From: Sphingopyxis sp. GW247-27LB
GTDB taxonomy: Bacteria; Pseudomonadota; Alphaproteobacteria; Sphingomonadales; Sphingomonadaceae
Reading direction: 5' to 3'
DNA length: 64,000 nucleotides
Assembly (NCBI RefSeq): GCF_002277025.1
Contig: NZ_NIWD01000015.1
Location: 303,968-367,967 of the forward strand
The notes under the pieces: generated by a model
Told to the model about the DNA's origin: nothing
Seen by the model: the letters and a program-made list of their open reading frames with translations, nothing else
Database searches by the model: none
Program-made: the position numbers and the translations under genes
Shown here: positions 7,729-16,432 of the stretch, one piece after another
Layout: each line of letters starts with the position of its first letter
How positions within the stretch are numbered: position 1 is the first letter of the stretch

Positions 7729-8469
7729 ATGATCCTGCGCCAGTTCCTCCACCGCGATCCGGTCGGCATATCCTATCTATTCGGCTGCGGCGGCAAGGCA
7801 ACCTGCGCGGTGGTCGATCCCGTCGGCGAGATCGGGCCCTATCTGCGCGCGGCCGAAGAAGGCGGCATGCAGATCCACTACGTGATCGATACCCATGTCC
7901 ATGCCGACCATCTCTCGTCGGGGCAGGAACTCGCCAAGGCAACGGGGGCGGAATACGTGCTCGGCGCCAAGGCAGAGGTCGGCTTTCCCTTCCGCGCCGT
8001 GGCGGACGGCGAGGTACTCCCGCTGGGTAATGTCACGGCTGAGGTCCTGCACACTCCTGGTCATACGCCCGAGCATATCTGCCTTCTCGTCACCGACCAC
8101 ACGCGCACCGACGAGCCCTGGTTTGTCCTCACTGGCCACACGCTGATGGTCGGCGACCTTGGACGCACCGAACTGGCGACCAGCGCCGTGGAGGGCGCAC
8201 GCGAACTGTTCCGTAGCGCCTCGCGGCTCAGGTCGTTGGCGGATCATGTCGAGGTAATGGCTGGCGCCTATGCCGGGTCGGTGTGCGGGCGGCGGCTGAG
8301 CGGCAAGCCGTGGTCGACGATCGGCTTCGAGAAGCGCCACAACGCCGCCTTTGCCATCACCGACGAGCAGGAATTCGTCGCTCAGATGATTGCCGAAATT
8401 CCGCCGCCACCTCCCGAGGCCGCCCGGTTGCGGGCCGTCAATGCCGGTCTCGCCGTCCCGGCACTGTGA
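7729..8469 (+). CDS. MBL-fold hydrolase, persulfide dioxygenase-like
   Basis: This 246-residue metallo-beta-lactamase fold protein has the metal motif THVHADH, LHTPGHTPEH, GDLGRTELA and a C-terminal GKPWSTIGFEKRHN. These resemble ETHE1/Blh-type persulfide dioxygenases, which use mononuclear iron to oxidise glutathione persulfide to sulfite. Neighbours support this: a divergent ArsR-rhodanese regulator and a downstream DsrE protein. A glyoxalase II-like activity is the main alternative. The usual C-terminal rhodanese seen in some homologues is absent. Confidence 0.82.
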   Translation: MILRQFLHRDPVGISYLFGCGGKATCAVVDPVGEIGPYLRAAEEGGMQIHYVIDTHVHADHLSSGQELAKATGAEYVLGAKAEVGFPFRAVADGEVLPLGNVTAEVLHTPGHTPEHICLLVTDHTRTDEPWFVLTGHTLMVGDLGRTELATSAVEGARELFRSASRLRSLADHVEVMAGAYAGSVCGRRLSGKPWSTIGFEKRHNAAFAITDEQEFVAQMIAEIPPPPPEAARLRAVNAGLAVPAL

Positions 8470-8471
8470 CC

Positions 8472-9773
8472 ATGCCTCAACGGGCCATCCCCGGCGAAAG
8501 CCCGAAGCGAGCAATTCGCCTCGGCCTCAAGGAAAACTGGCCGCAGTTCGCCCTGTTGGTGCTGGTCAATGCCTTTGTCGGCGGCATGGTCGGGATCGAG
8601 CGGACGGTGGTGCCGCTGATCGGGGCGGAGGAGTTTCATCTCGCCTCCACGACGCTCATCACTTCGTTCATCGTCAGCTTCGGCGTGGTCAAAGCCTTCG
8701 CCAATCTCGTCTCGGGCCAGCTTGCCGACGTCTGGGGCCGCAAGCGCGTGCTCGTGCTCGGCTGGCTGTTCGGCTTGCCGGTTCCCTTCATGATCATCTG
8801 GGCGCCAAGCTGGGAATGGATCATCGCGGCAAACGCGCTTCTCGGCATCAACCAGGGGCTCGCCTGGTCGATGACGGTGATCATGAAGGTCGATCTGGTC
8901 GGGCCGAAGTCGCGCGGTCTCGCCGTCGGGCTCAACGAATTTGCGGGCTATCTCGCGGTTGGCGTCACCGCCTTCCTTACCGGCTATCTGGCTTCGCGAT
9001 ACGGACTGCGGCCGGTGCCGATCTGGCTGGGCATCGGCTACGCGATCTTCGGAGCGGCGCTGTCGATACTGCTGGTGCGCGACACGCGCGACCATGTCCG
9101 GTTGGAGGCTTCGGCCCATGCGGAGAAATCGGCACCGATCGGCTTTCGCGAGGTCTTCGCGCTGACGTCTTTCAAGGACCGCAACCTGTTCGCCGCTTCG
9201 CAGGCCGGGCTCGTCAACAACCTCAACGACGGGATGAGCTGGGGCATATTCCCGCTGTTCTTCGCCTCGTTCGGCCTTGGCGTCGAACGCATCGGCGTGC
9301 TCAAGGCAGCCTATCCCGCGACCTGGGGCATCCTGCAGGTCGCCACTGGTCCGCTCAGCGACCGCTGGGGCCGCAAGGGTCTGATCGTCGCTGGCATGTG
9401 GGTGCAGGCGGCCGGCCTGTTCCTGACCGCAGCCACGCGCGAGTTCCAATGGTGGCTCATGGGCAGCCTGCTGCTCGGCCTCGGCACGGCGATGGTCTAT
9501 CCAAGCCTGATCGCGGCGGTCTCAGACGCCTCGCATCCCACATGGCGCGCCCGTTCGCTCAGTGTCTACCGCTTCTGGCGCGATCTTGGCTATGCGATCG
9601 GGGCGCTGGCCGCCGGGCTCATCGCCGACCGCTTCGGCTTGTCGTGGGCCATCGGTTCGATCGCCGCACTGACACTTCTGTCCGGCGCCGTCGTCGCCGG
9701 GCTCATGCAGCAGCGCGAGCGCAGTCCTGTTGATCTGGAACAAGACGGAGAACCGCGATCTGCCGTAACATGA
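8472..9773 (+). CDS. MFS transporter
   Basis: This 433-residue, roughly 12-helix transporter has the MFS motif A form GQLADVWGRKRVLVLG after helix 2 and the second-half repeat GPLSDRWGRKGLIVAG. ATG 8472 follows the MBL gene's stop by 2 nt. From position in the persulfide operon it may export sulfite or a related oxidised sulfur product, but sequence alone does not define the substrate. Confidence 0.85.
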   Translation: MPQRAIPGESPKRAIRLGLKENWPQFALLVLVNAFVGGMVGIERTVVPLIGAEEFHLASTTLITSFIVSFGVVKAFANLVSGQLADVWGRKRVLVLGWLFGLPVPFMIIWAPSWEWIIAANALLGINQGLAWSMTVIMKVDLVGPKSRGLAVGLNEFAGYLAVGVTAFLTGYLASRYGLRPVPIWLGIGYAIFGAALSILLVRDTRDHVRLEASAHAEKSAPIGFREVFALTSFKDRNLFAASQAGLVNNLNDGMSWGIFPLFFASFGLGVERIGVLKAAYPATWGILQVATGPLSDRWGRKGLIVAGMWVQAAGLFLTAATREFQWWLMGSLLLGLGTAMVYPSLIAAVSDASHPTWRARSLSVYRFWRDLGYAIGALAAGLIADRFGLSWAIGSIAALTLLSGAVVAGLMQQRERSPVDLEQDGEPRSAVT

Positions 9774-9823
9774 TTGGGTGTCAGGAATCCGAAAATGGCA
9801 TCCATCGATGCTGGAGGAAGACC

Positions 9824-10171
9824 ATGCGCAAACTTTCAATCCGTTTCGCCGCTGCCGGGACCGCCCTGTGCCTGATGCCCGCCACCGCGTGGGCCCAGGC
9901 GTCGCCAGGTGCCGGTCGATACGCTTGCTGGGGACCGCATATGATGGGCTGGGGTGGAGGCTGGAGCGGCATGATTTTCGGCCCGCTGATGATGATCCTC
10001 GTCCTTGCGCTGCCTATCGCCGCCGTGGTGCTGCTGATCCGCTGGCTGGGTGGATCGCGCGGTAGCGCCAGCCCGGGCCAGACGCCGCTCGATATCCTGC
10101 GCGAGCGTTATGCCCGCGGCGAGATCGACAAGGAGGAATTCGAGGAGCGCCGGCGAACGCTGGGTGATTAG
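9824..10171 (+). CDS. Membrane-anchored SHOCT-domain protein
   Basis: This 115-residue protein starts at ATG 9824 behind GGAGGAAG. It has a signal sequence ending TAWAQAS, a Gly/Met/Trp-rich patch (MMGWGGGW), one strong transmembrane helix and a C-terminal SHOCT motif (PLDILRERYARGEIDKEEFEERRRTL). SHOCT segments are short oligomerisation modules in cytosolic tails. The role in the operon is unknown. Similar proteins are common in metal and sulfur loci. Confidence 0.78.
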   Translation: MRKLSIRFAAAGTALCLMPATAWAQASPGAGRYACWGPHMMGWGGGWSGMIFGPLMMILVLALPIAAVVLLIRWLGGSRGSASPGQTPLDILRERYARGEIDKEEFEERRRTLGD

Positions 10172-10177
10172 GCCGCC

Positions 10178-10531
10178 ATGCAGATCCTGCTCATCCTGAA
10201 CGAACCGCCCTACGGCAGCGAGCGGTGCTACAATGGCCTGCGACTGGCCCTTGCGCTTCCCAAGAGCGAGCCGGAAACACGCGTTACGGTATTCTTGATG
10301 GCCGACGCCGTCGCAGCGGCAAAGGCCGGCCAGAAGACGCCGGACGGCTACTACAATGTCGAGCGCATGCTCAAAGGAGTGCTCGCCGGCAAGGGGAGGA
10401 TACTGCTGTGCGGCGCCTGCATGGATGCGCGCGGACTTGCCGACACCGATCTGTTGGCGGGCGCACAGCGCAGCACCATGGCGGAACTTGCGGCTGAGAC
10501 GCTCGCCGCCGACAAGGTGCTCGTGTTCTGA
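10178..10531 (+). CDS. DsrE-family protein
   Basis: This 117-residue protein has the DsrE/DsrF fold pattern: N-terminal ILLILNEPPYGSE, VTVFLMADAVAAAKAG in the middle and ILLCGACMDARG with the Cys pair where sulfur-carrying cysteines sit in this family. It begins 6 nt after the SHOCT gene and probably carries persulfide sulfur for the operon. A second DsrE-like gene lies at 53.7 kb. Confidence 0.82.
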   Translation: MQILLILNEPPYGSERCYNGLRLALALPKSEPETRVTVFLMADAVAAAKAGQKTPDGYYNVERMLKGVLAGKGRILLCGACMDARGLADTDLLAGAQRSTMAELAAETLAADKVLVF

Positions 10532-10574
10532 GGGTGCGCCATGGACCGGCAATCCGCGCCGGGTGGATCGCCGG

Positions 10575-11222
10575 TTATTCCTGCCGAACGGCCGAGGGAT
10601 GCCGAACCGGGCGCAGTTCCTCCATGGCATGGCGAACGATCTGCCAGCCGCCGCTGATGCCGAGCGAGGCCAATATTGCGGCTACGACCAGATCGGGCCA
10701 AGCCTCGCCAGTCCCGAACACGCCGAGCGCCGCCGCCATCACCGCGATGTTGCCGATGGCATCGTTACGCGAGCAGATCCACACCGAGCGCATGTTGGCG
10801 TCGCCTGTGCGGAAACGATAGAGCAGCAAGGCCACGCCGGCATTGGCGACGAGCGCCATGAAGCCGACGATGCCCATTGTTTCCGGCTCGGGCGTCGCGC
10901 CCGTGATCGCGGCCTGAACCGCTGTCGCGAGAACCCAGGCGCCGAAGCCCATCAGGGTCAGACCCTTGGCAAGCGCCGCACGCGAACGCCACGCCAGAGC
11001 CATGCCCGCGACCAGCAGGGCGATGGCGTAGTTCGCTCCATCGCCCAGGAAGTCGAGCGCATCGGCCTGCAGCGCCCGGCTGTGAGCTGCGGAACCGGCC
11101 AGCAATTCGACGGCAAACATACTCGCATTGACGCCAAGTGCGATCCAGAGTGCCCGTCGCCAGCGCGGATCGTTGGATGTTTTCGTGCTTGCGCAAACGC
11201 TTTCGCAGCAGCCCTCGGCCAT
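10575..11222 (-). CDS. Cation diffusion facilitator-type exporter
   Basis: This 215-residue, six-helix protein has the CDF hallmark acidic motifs: LQADALDFLGDGANY in the second helix and SRNDAIGNIAVM in the fifth. The N-terminus (MAEGCCESVC) is Cys-rich and could bind metal. It lacks the long C-terminal cytoplasmic domain of larger CDF proteins. It is divergent from a MerR regulator with a divalent-metal Cys set, so Zn, Cd, Co or Pb export is likely. Confidence 0.85.
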   Translation of the reverse strand: MAEGCCESVCASTKTSNDPRWRRALWIALGVNASMFAVELLAGSAAHSRALQADALDFLGDGANYAIALLVAGMALAWRSRAALAKGLTLMGFGAWVLATAVQAAITGATPEPETMGIVGFMALVANAGVALLLYRFRTGDANMRSVWICSRNDAIGNIAVMAAALGVFGTGEAWPDLVVAAILASLGISGGWQIVRHAMEELRPVRHPSAVRQE

Positions 11223-11255
11223 CGACTTCCTCCTCGACAGGTTTCGAGTCGGTCC

Positions 11256-11288
11256 TACATATGCACCCTGTAGGAACTACAAGGTCAA
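11256..11288 (-). promoter_or_regulatory. MerR-type promoter of the CDF gene
   Basis: On the minus strand TTGACC (plus 11288-11283) is followed by the dyad ACCTTGTAG-TTC-CTACAGGGT (plus 11265-11285) and a CATATG/TATGTA -10 region. The overlong 19-21 bp spacing with a dyad inside is characteristic of MerR-activated promoters; the MerR gene lies next to it. Confidence 0.65.
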
Positions 11289-11291
11289 GCC

Positions 11292-11690
11292 ATGAAGATC
11301 GGTGAACTCGCAAGCGCGACTGGAACAAGGGCCGAGACGGTTCGATACTACGAGAAGATCGGCCTTCTTGCGCCGCCCGCGCGGACCTCGGGAAATTACC
11401 GCAGCTATGGCGGCGAACACCTGGCACGGCTTTCCTTCATCCGCCGTGCCCGCGATCTGGGCTTCACCATTGAGACCGTCCGCGAACTGCTGGCGCTTTC
11501 GGACGATAGGACCCGGTCCTGCGAAGCGGTGGACGGCATCGCCCGCATGCATCTGGCAGAGGTCGACCGCAAGATTGCCGACCTTATGGCGTTGCGCGGC
11601 GAACTTGGTCGCGTGATCGACACCTGCAGTCATGGCACGGTGGCCGACTGCAAGATCATCGAAGCTCTGGCGCCGCATTCGCATGGATAG
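11292..11690 (+). CDS. MerR-family regulator, divalent-metal type
   Basis: This 132-residue regulator has a MerR helix-turn-helix (MKIGELASATGTRAETVRYYEKIGLL), a dimer helix and a C-terminal loop C112-SHGTVAD-C120. Cys is also present at position 77 (RSCEAV). ZntR/MerR-type divalent sensors have Cys there, whereas CueR-type Cu(I) sensors have Ser77, so a divalent ion is expected. The tail ends HSHG, possibly extra ligands. It is divergent from the CDF exporter and overlaps the next gene by 8 nt. Confidence 0.88.
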   Translation: MKIGELASATGTRAETVRYYEKIGLLAPPARTSGNYRSYGGEHLARLSFIRRARDLGFTIETVRELLALSDDRTRSCEAVDGIARMHLAEVDRKIADLMALRGELGRVIDTCSHGTVADCKIIEALAPHSHG

Positions 11691-12879
11691 GGTTCCCCGC
11701 ACCGTCTGGGCGCTTGGCCTTGTCAGCCTGTTCATGGACCTCTCGTCCGAGATCATCCACGCACTGCTGCCCCTGTTCCTGACGACCACGCTGGGCGTGA
11801 GCGTCGTCATGGTCGGGCTGATCGACGGCATCGCCGAAGCAACCGCCTCGATCAGCAAGGTTTTCTCAGGCTACATCTCCGACCGGATCGGCCGCCGCAA
11901 ACCGCTGATCCTTCTGGGCTATGGACTGGGTGCTTTGAGCAAGCCCTTCTTCGCCCTTGCGGGCTCGGCGCCGGTGGTACTCGGCGCACGTTTTGCGGAC
12001 CGGATTGGCAAGGGATTGCGGGGCGCACCGCGCGATGCGCTGGTTGCCGATGTCACGCCCGAAGCCATCCGCGGGCGGGCCTTCGGCCTGCGCCAGTCGC
12101 TCGATACGGTCGGGGCATTCGCCGGCCCCCTGCTGGCAATGGGACTCATGGCAGTATTTGCGGATGACATGCGCCAGGTATTCTGGATTGCCGTAATACC
12201 GGCCGTGCTGGCGGTGCTATGCGTGATTTTCGGCGTAACCGAGCAGCGCCAACCGGCGCACTCCGAAACCGGCCAGCCACCAATCAGGATCACCGATCTC
12301 AAGAGGCTCGGCCGCCCGTTCTGGACGGTGGTCGCGATCGGCGTGGCTTTCACGCTTGCCCGGTTCAGCGAAGCTTTTCTGATCCTCAAGGCGTCCGATG
12401 AAGGCTTGCCGCTGACATTCGCCCCTGCGGTGCTTGTCGTCATGAATGTCGTCTATGCCCTTGGGGCTTACCCTGCCGGGATCGCTTCGGACAGATATAA
12501 CGCACGCAGCCTACTTGGGCTGGGCCTGATTGTCCTGATCATTGCCGATCTTGCGATTGCGCTGATGCCGGGCCTGACCGGCGCATTCGCCGGAATTGCA
12601 CTTTGGGGCCTGCACATGGCTTTGACACAGGGGCTGATGGCGAAGCTCGTCGCGGATCGGTCGCCGATCGACATCAGAGGTTCGGCATTCGGTCTGTTCA
12701 ATCTCGCAACCGGCCTGGCGACGCTGCTGGCAAGCCTTCTGGCCGGCCTCCTGTGGGACAAGCTCGGTGCGAGTTCGACATTCCTGGCAGGTGCGGGCTT
12801 CGCGATAATCGCCATGATCGGGCTTTTCCTGACAGGACCGATGCCGCTTGTAATCCCTCGGGCACCGACACCGAATTGA
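11683..12879 (+). CDS. MFS transporter
   Basis: This 398-residue, roughly 12-helix transporter starts at an ATG inside the last codons of the merR gene. Motif A-like SGYISDRIGRRKPLILLGYG and ARFADRIGKGLRGAPRDALVAD are visible; the latter resembles a family of MFS proteins often found in metal or arsenic loci. Co-translation with the MerR regulator suggests control by the same metal. The substrate is unknown. Confidence 0.83.
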   Translation: MDRVPRTVWALGLVSLFMDLSSEIIHALLPLFLTTTLGVSVVMVGLIDGIAEATASISKVFSGYISDRIGRRKPLILLGYGLGALSKPFFALAGSAPVVLGARFADRIGKGLRGAPRDALVADVTPEAIRGRAFGLRQSLDTVGAFAGPLLAMGLMAVFADDMRQVFWIAVIPAVLAVLCVIFGVTEQRQPAHSETGQPPIRITDLKRLGRPFWTVVAIGVAFTLARFSEAFLILKASDEGLPLTFAPAVLVVMNVVYALGAYPAGIASDRYNARSLLGLGLIVLIIADLAIALMPGLTGAFAGIALWGLHMALTQGLMAKLVADRSPIDIRGSAFGLFNLATGLATLLASLLAGLLWDKLGASSTFLAGAGFAIIAMIGLFLTGPMPLVIPRAPTPN

Positions 12880-12975
12880 CTGTTCGAAGCCGGAGCGGCT
12901 GCGCGAAGTCGCGAAGTTTCTCCTGGGTGGTGAGAAGATCGCCGAGGCCGCCCGAAGGAAGCGCTGCGCAGCCTT

Positions 12976-13206
12976 TCAATCCGGCATGAGAAGAAGCAGA
13001 TGGGGACTGATCCCGAGTCCCGTCGCAATCCGTTCGATATTGTCGATCGAGACGTTGCGCTCGCCTCGCTCAACACCACCATAATATGTGCGGTCCATCT
13101 CGATTTCGTGAGCAAAATCCTGCTGGCTCAAGCCACGCGCCAGACGATAGCGACGGACATTGGTCGCTACTGTGCTCCGGAGCAGACCAGGATGCGTGCG
13201 CTTCAC
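12976..13206 (-). CDS. Small XRE-family DNA-binding protein
   Basis: This 76-residue protein is essentially one HTH_3 domain: NVRRYRLARGLSQQDFAHEI, then RTYYGGVERGERNVSIDNIERIATGLGI. It stands alone, divergent from the GGDEF-EAL gene. A transcription repressor is expected. The targets are unknown. Confidence 0.8.
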   Translation of the reverse strand: MKRTHPGLLRSTVATNVRRYRLARGLSQQDFAHEIEMDRTYYGGVERGERNVSIDNIERIATGLGISPHLLLLMPD

Positions 13207-13523
13207 ACCGCATAAGTCCTCCCTGGATGGTTATAAGGCGACGGGTTTTAAGTATCATTTAACCTCGCGCGTGCAAAATGCCTCTGCATCGAACGACTGT
13301 TCGGATTTGCAGGTCGGACCACTGTTCGCTGGGAAATGATACAAGGGGGCTCACGCAAAATGCGATCCCACCGAATGTTAAGCCAAGGTTTGCCCGGCAC
13401 ATCTGCAAGATAGGGATGATGGATAGGCTCAATTTAGCAAAGACTTAATCGCAATTACCTATAGCTGTCTTGTTACTTCGTCATTCTGACTGCCCGAAAC
13501 GCTTAACAAGGAGAGGGACAGAC
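13207..13523. other. Divergent intergenic region between XRE regulator and GGDEF-EAL gene
   Basis: No protein-coding frame is credible here. A separated 8-bp inverted repeat, GTATCATT at 13252-13259 and AATGATAC at 13335-13342, could bind the XRE protein. The last ~100 bp are AT-richer and probably hold the GGDEF-EAL promoter, but I cannot assign clear -35/-10 boxes. Confidence 0.35.
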
Positions 13524-15329
13524 TTGCTCGGCTTGCGCAACACGATTCTCGAAATGACAGCCAAGGGGGCCGATCTCAAGTCGACCATCGACCGGCTGTG
13601 CATCGAGATCGAGACGCTGGCCCCGGGCATCATCTGTTCGGTCCTGACCGTCGATCGCAATGGCCTTCTCCATCCCCTTTCCGCGCCGAGCCTGCCGCAG
13701 GCTTACTGCGATGCACTGGATGGCCTGATGATCGGCCCCGATGTGGGTTCTTGCGGCAGCGCGGCCTGGCTGCGCGAGCCGGTGACCGTGGCCGACATCG
13801 CGACCGATCCGCGCTGGGTCGAGTTCAGGGATGGTGCGCTTGCCCTCGGCCTGCGTGCCTGCTGGTCGACACCGATTTTCGGCGAGGACGGGCGTGTGAT
13901 CGGCACCTTCGCCCTCTATTACCGGGAAACGCGCGCACCCACCGACGAGGAAAGGCAAATCGTCGCTTCCTGCATCCATCTTTGCTCCATCGCACTCGAA
14001 CGGCATGACCGGGTTCTTGATCGTGAGCGGCGGGCCAACGTGGATATGCTCACGACACTGGCCAATCGCGCGGCCTTTGCCGAGACGCTTGCGCGGCTCA
14101 ATTGCGACCGTCCCGGGCACTGGGCGCTTCTGATCGTCGATCTCGACAATCTGAAAGTCGTCAACGATGGTTTCGGTCATCACGCCGGCGACCTGCTGAT
14201 CCAGACGGCCGCCGGGCGCATGGCGGCAGCTGCCTTGCCCGATCGGGTCTTCCGCATCGGCGGCGATGAATTCGCAATCCTTGTCCAGTCGCCTGACGCA
14301 TTGCACGATCTGGACGCATTTGCCGCCGGGATACTGGATGCGCTTGGCGAACCGCTGGACTGCAACGGCCATGCCGTGATCCCCAAAGCAACGATGGGCG
14401 GCGCGGTCCTCGCTCCGGGAGACAGAAGCGCGGAGACGGTCAGGCAGAATGCCGACTTTGCCCTCTATCATGCCAAGGAAACCGGGCGCGGTGGGTTCGT
14501 CCGCTACTGGCCCGGCATCGACACGCGCATTATCCACCGCATCTCCGCTATCCGGGATGTCGATGCTGCCCTGCGCGATGCGCGGATCGAGGCCCACTAT
14601 CAACCGGTCGTCCGCTTCGACACGCGCCGGATCGTCGCGATGGAAGCATTGTGCCGGTTGCGGATGAGCAATGGCGGAATCCTTGCAGCAGCTGCGTTTC
14701 GGGAAGCCACCGCGGATATCCATATCGCCAGCGAACTGACAGAACGGATGCTCGAGATCGTCGCACGGGATGTCCGTGACTGGTCCGACAAGGCAGTCCC
14801 CGTCGAACACATCGGGATCAATGTTTCCCTTGCCGATTTTCATGGCGGCAAGCTCGAACAACAGATCGAGGCGGCGCATTCGCTGCATGGATTGCCGCTT
14901 GACCACCTTGTGATCGAAATCACCGAAAGCGCCTACCCGGCACTTCGCGACAAGTCCGTCATTGGCGCGATCCAGGCATTGCGCGATCGGGGCGTTCGTA
15001 TCGCGCTCGATGATTTCGGCACGGGCGGCGGCCTGCTCATGCCTTTGCTGACCATGCCAGTCGACATGATCAAGATCGACAATATCCTGGTCGATCGGCT
15101 CGCACCCGAGGGGGCCGGATCGGCCGTGATCGGCGGGCTTCTCCATACTGCCAGGGCGCTCGACATCGCCGTTGTTGCCGAAGGAGTTGAAAACGAAGCG
15201 CAGGCCTCTCAACTGGCCCGCCTTGGCTGCTCGCTGGGACAGGGCTACTTCTTTTCGAAGCCGCTCGACAAGAATGCCGCAACGTCACTGCTACTATCGA
15301 AGCGAGAAACCCTGAAAAGGCGGGCATGA
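13524..15329 (+). CDS. GAF-GGDEF-EAL cyclic-di-GMP protein
   Basis: This roughly 601-residue cytosolic protein has a GAF sensor domain (~1-160), a diguanylate cyclase domain with intact FRIGGDEFAIL (~250) and a C-terminal phosphodiesterase domain. The EAL signature is MEALCRL, with ITESAYPA, ALDDFGTGG, MIKID, AEGVEN and QGYFFSKP all present, so both activities could be retained. TTG 13524 was chosen because AAGGAG lies 10 nt upstream; the first ATG, at 13554, would cut the GAF start. The signal sensed by GAF is unknown. Confidence 0.88.
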   Translation: MLGLRNTILEMTAKGADLKSTIDRLCIEIETLAPGIICSVLTVDRNGLLHPLSAPSLPQAYCDALDGLMIGPDVGSCGSAAWLREPVTVADIATDPRWVEFRDGALALGLRACWSTPIFGEDGRVIGTFALYYRETRAPTDEERQIVASCIHLCSIALERHDRVLDRERRANVDMLTTLANRAAFAETLARLNCDRPGHWALLIVDLDNLKVVNDGFGHHAGDLLIQTAAGRMAAAALPDRVFRIGGDEFAILVQSPDALHDLDAFAAGILDALGEPLDCNGHAVIPKATMGGAVLAPGDRSAETVRQNADFALYHAKETGRGGFVRYWPGIDTRIIHRISAIRDVDAALRDARIEAHYQPVVRFDTRRIVAMEALCRLRMSNGGILAAAAFREATADIHIASELTERMLEIVARDVRDWSDKAVPVEHIGINVSLADFHGGKLEQQIEAAHSLHGLPLDHLVIEITESAYPALRDKSVIGAIQALRDRGVRIALDDFGTGGGLLMPLLTMPVDMIKIDNILVDRLAPEGAGSAVIGGLLHTARALDIAVVAEGVENEAQASQLARLGCSLGQGYFFSKPLDKNAATSLLLSKRETLKRRA

Positions 15330-15371
15330 GTTCCGCCGCCGAAATGAGAACTTTGCCGGCCATTAGCCCCT

Positions 15372-15390
15372 CCAGAAATATATATTCTGG
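15372..15390. terminator. Short hairpin between convergent genes
   Basis: CCAGAA and TTCTGG (6-bp stem, 7-nt AT-rich loop) sit between the stops of the GGDEF-EAL gene and the last EHR-operon gene, followed on the plus side by an AT-rich ACACAATTTT. It is a possible but weak bidirectional terminator. Confidence 0.35.
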
Positions 15391-15891
15391 TTACACAATT
15401 TTCCGCGCAGCCAGTCCGTTCGCCCCGAAAAAAGCCACGCCGATGCTCATCAAGGCAACCCAGCCGATTGCCCCTGCTGTCGAGCATCGGAAGTATCCGC
15501 TGACGGTCAGCAAAAGCGCGGGCGGCGGTGTCACTGTGAGCACGCCGTCACTGATGGCTGCCAACCAGAGCATAGAGGACAATTCTATTGCCTCCTTGTT
15601 CGGATTCATTGGCGAGAGTCGTCGCGTGATGAGGCGTATTTGCGCAGCTGTGCTTGCAATCAGGTGTTTGGGCAGAATGGCTGAATTCACGGCCAAAAGC
15701 AGATAACTCCATGTCAGCGCCGGCGAGACTTCGAGGCGGCCCGAACTGCCTGGAGTCAGCAGCGGACCGGCGAGCCCGGACTTGGACAGAAGTCCAAAAA
15801 GCGACGTCACGATCAAGACCGCCAATAGCTGGCGCCGCGCGGCAACTGTGCCGGCCTGCAAGAGCCACAACAACGATCGCCGGCGTTTCAT
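15391..15891 (-). CDS. Unknown membrane protein ending the EHR operon (166 aa)
   Basis: The ATG overlaps the stop of the 20-kDa subunit gene (ATGA), which makes this the last gene of the operon. The protein has a basic start (MKRRRSLLWLLQAG) and about four hydrophobic stretches: QLLAVLIVTSLFGLL, ALTWSYLLLAVNSAIL, DGVLTVTPPPALLLTV and IGWVALMSIGVAFFGANGL. I do not recognise a family. An assembly factor or small extra membrane subunit is an inference from position. Confidence 0.62.
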   Translation of the reverse strand: MKRRRSLLWLLQAGTVAARRQLLAVLIVTSLFGLLSKSGLAGPLLTPGSSGRLEVSPALTWSYLLLAVNSAILPKHLIASTAAQIRLITRRLSPMNPNKEAIELSSMLWLAAISDGVLTVTPPPALLLTVSGYFRCSTAGAIGWVALMSIGVAFFGANGLAARKIV

Positions 15892-16424
15892 GGCGACGAG
15901 GCGCTGCCGTGGGCAGCATCCTGAATAAGTGCCAGAAGGCCCTTGAGCAGTGTTTCGGGGGATGGCGGGCATCCGCCGATATGCAAATCGACCGGTACAA
16001 CAGCTGCCACGCCACCCACCACGGCATAGCTGCCAGCGAAGCAGCCACCGTCAGCTGCGCAATCTCCAACGGCAACCACCCATTTGGGGGCGGGGGTCGC
16101 ATTATATGTGCGTTCGAGCGCTTCGCGCATATTCCTTGTCACCGGGCCGGTTACAAGGAGTACATCAGCATGGCGGGGAGACGCGACAAAGCGAAGGCCG
16201 AAGCGTTCGATGTCATAGAATGCGTTATTGAGCGCATGAATCTCAAGTTCGCAACCGTTACACGAACCGGCATCGATCTCGCGAATGGCGAGGCTACGTC
16301 CGAGCCTCTGGCGCGCCGATTGTCCCAACGCGGTGGCAAGCTCGGCACACATCGCCAGATCGGGATCTGGCTGCGTCTCGGTCAGCACAGGTTTGATCAG
16401 GCTTTCGAACAGGAGCTTGCGCAT
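15888..16424 (-). CDS. EHR complex 20-kDa subunit (NuoB/HycG/HyfI-like)
   Basis: This 178-residue protein keeps the [4Fe-4S] (N2-type) cysteine pattern of complex I NuoB and hydrogenase small subunits: GSCNGCE, VAVGDCAADGGC and HIGGCPPSP. It would carry the last cluster next to the large subunit at a quinone-like site. ATG 16424 lies 9 nt after the large-subunit stop, and upstream frame extension looks spurious. With the Ni-less large subunit it indicates an electron-transfer complex, not an H2-evolving enzyme. Confidence 0.87.
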   Translation of the reverse strand: MRKLLFESLIKPVLTETQPDPDLAMCAELATALGQSARQRLGRSLAIREIDAGSCNGCELEIHALNNAFYDIERFGLRFVASPRHADVLLVTGPVTRNMREALERTYNATPAPKWVVAVGDCAADGGCFAGSYAVVGGVAAVVPVDLHIGGCPPSPETLLKGLLALIQDAAHGSASSP

Positions 16425-16432
16425 CTTCAATC

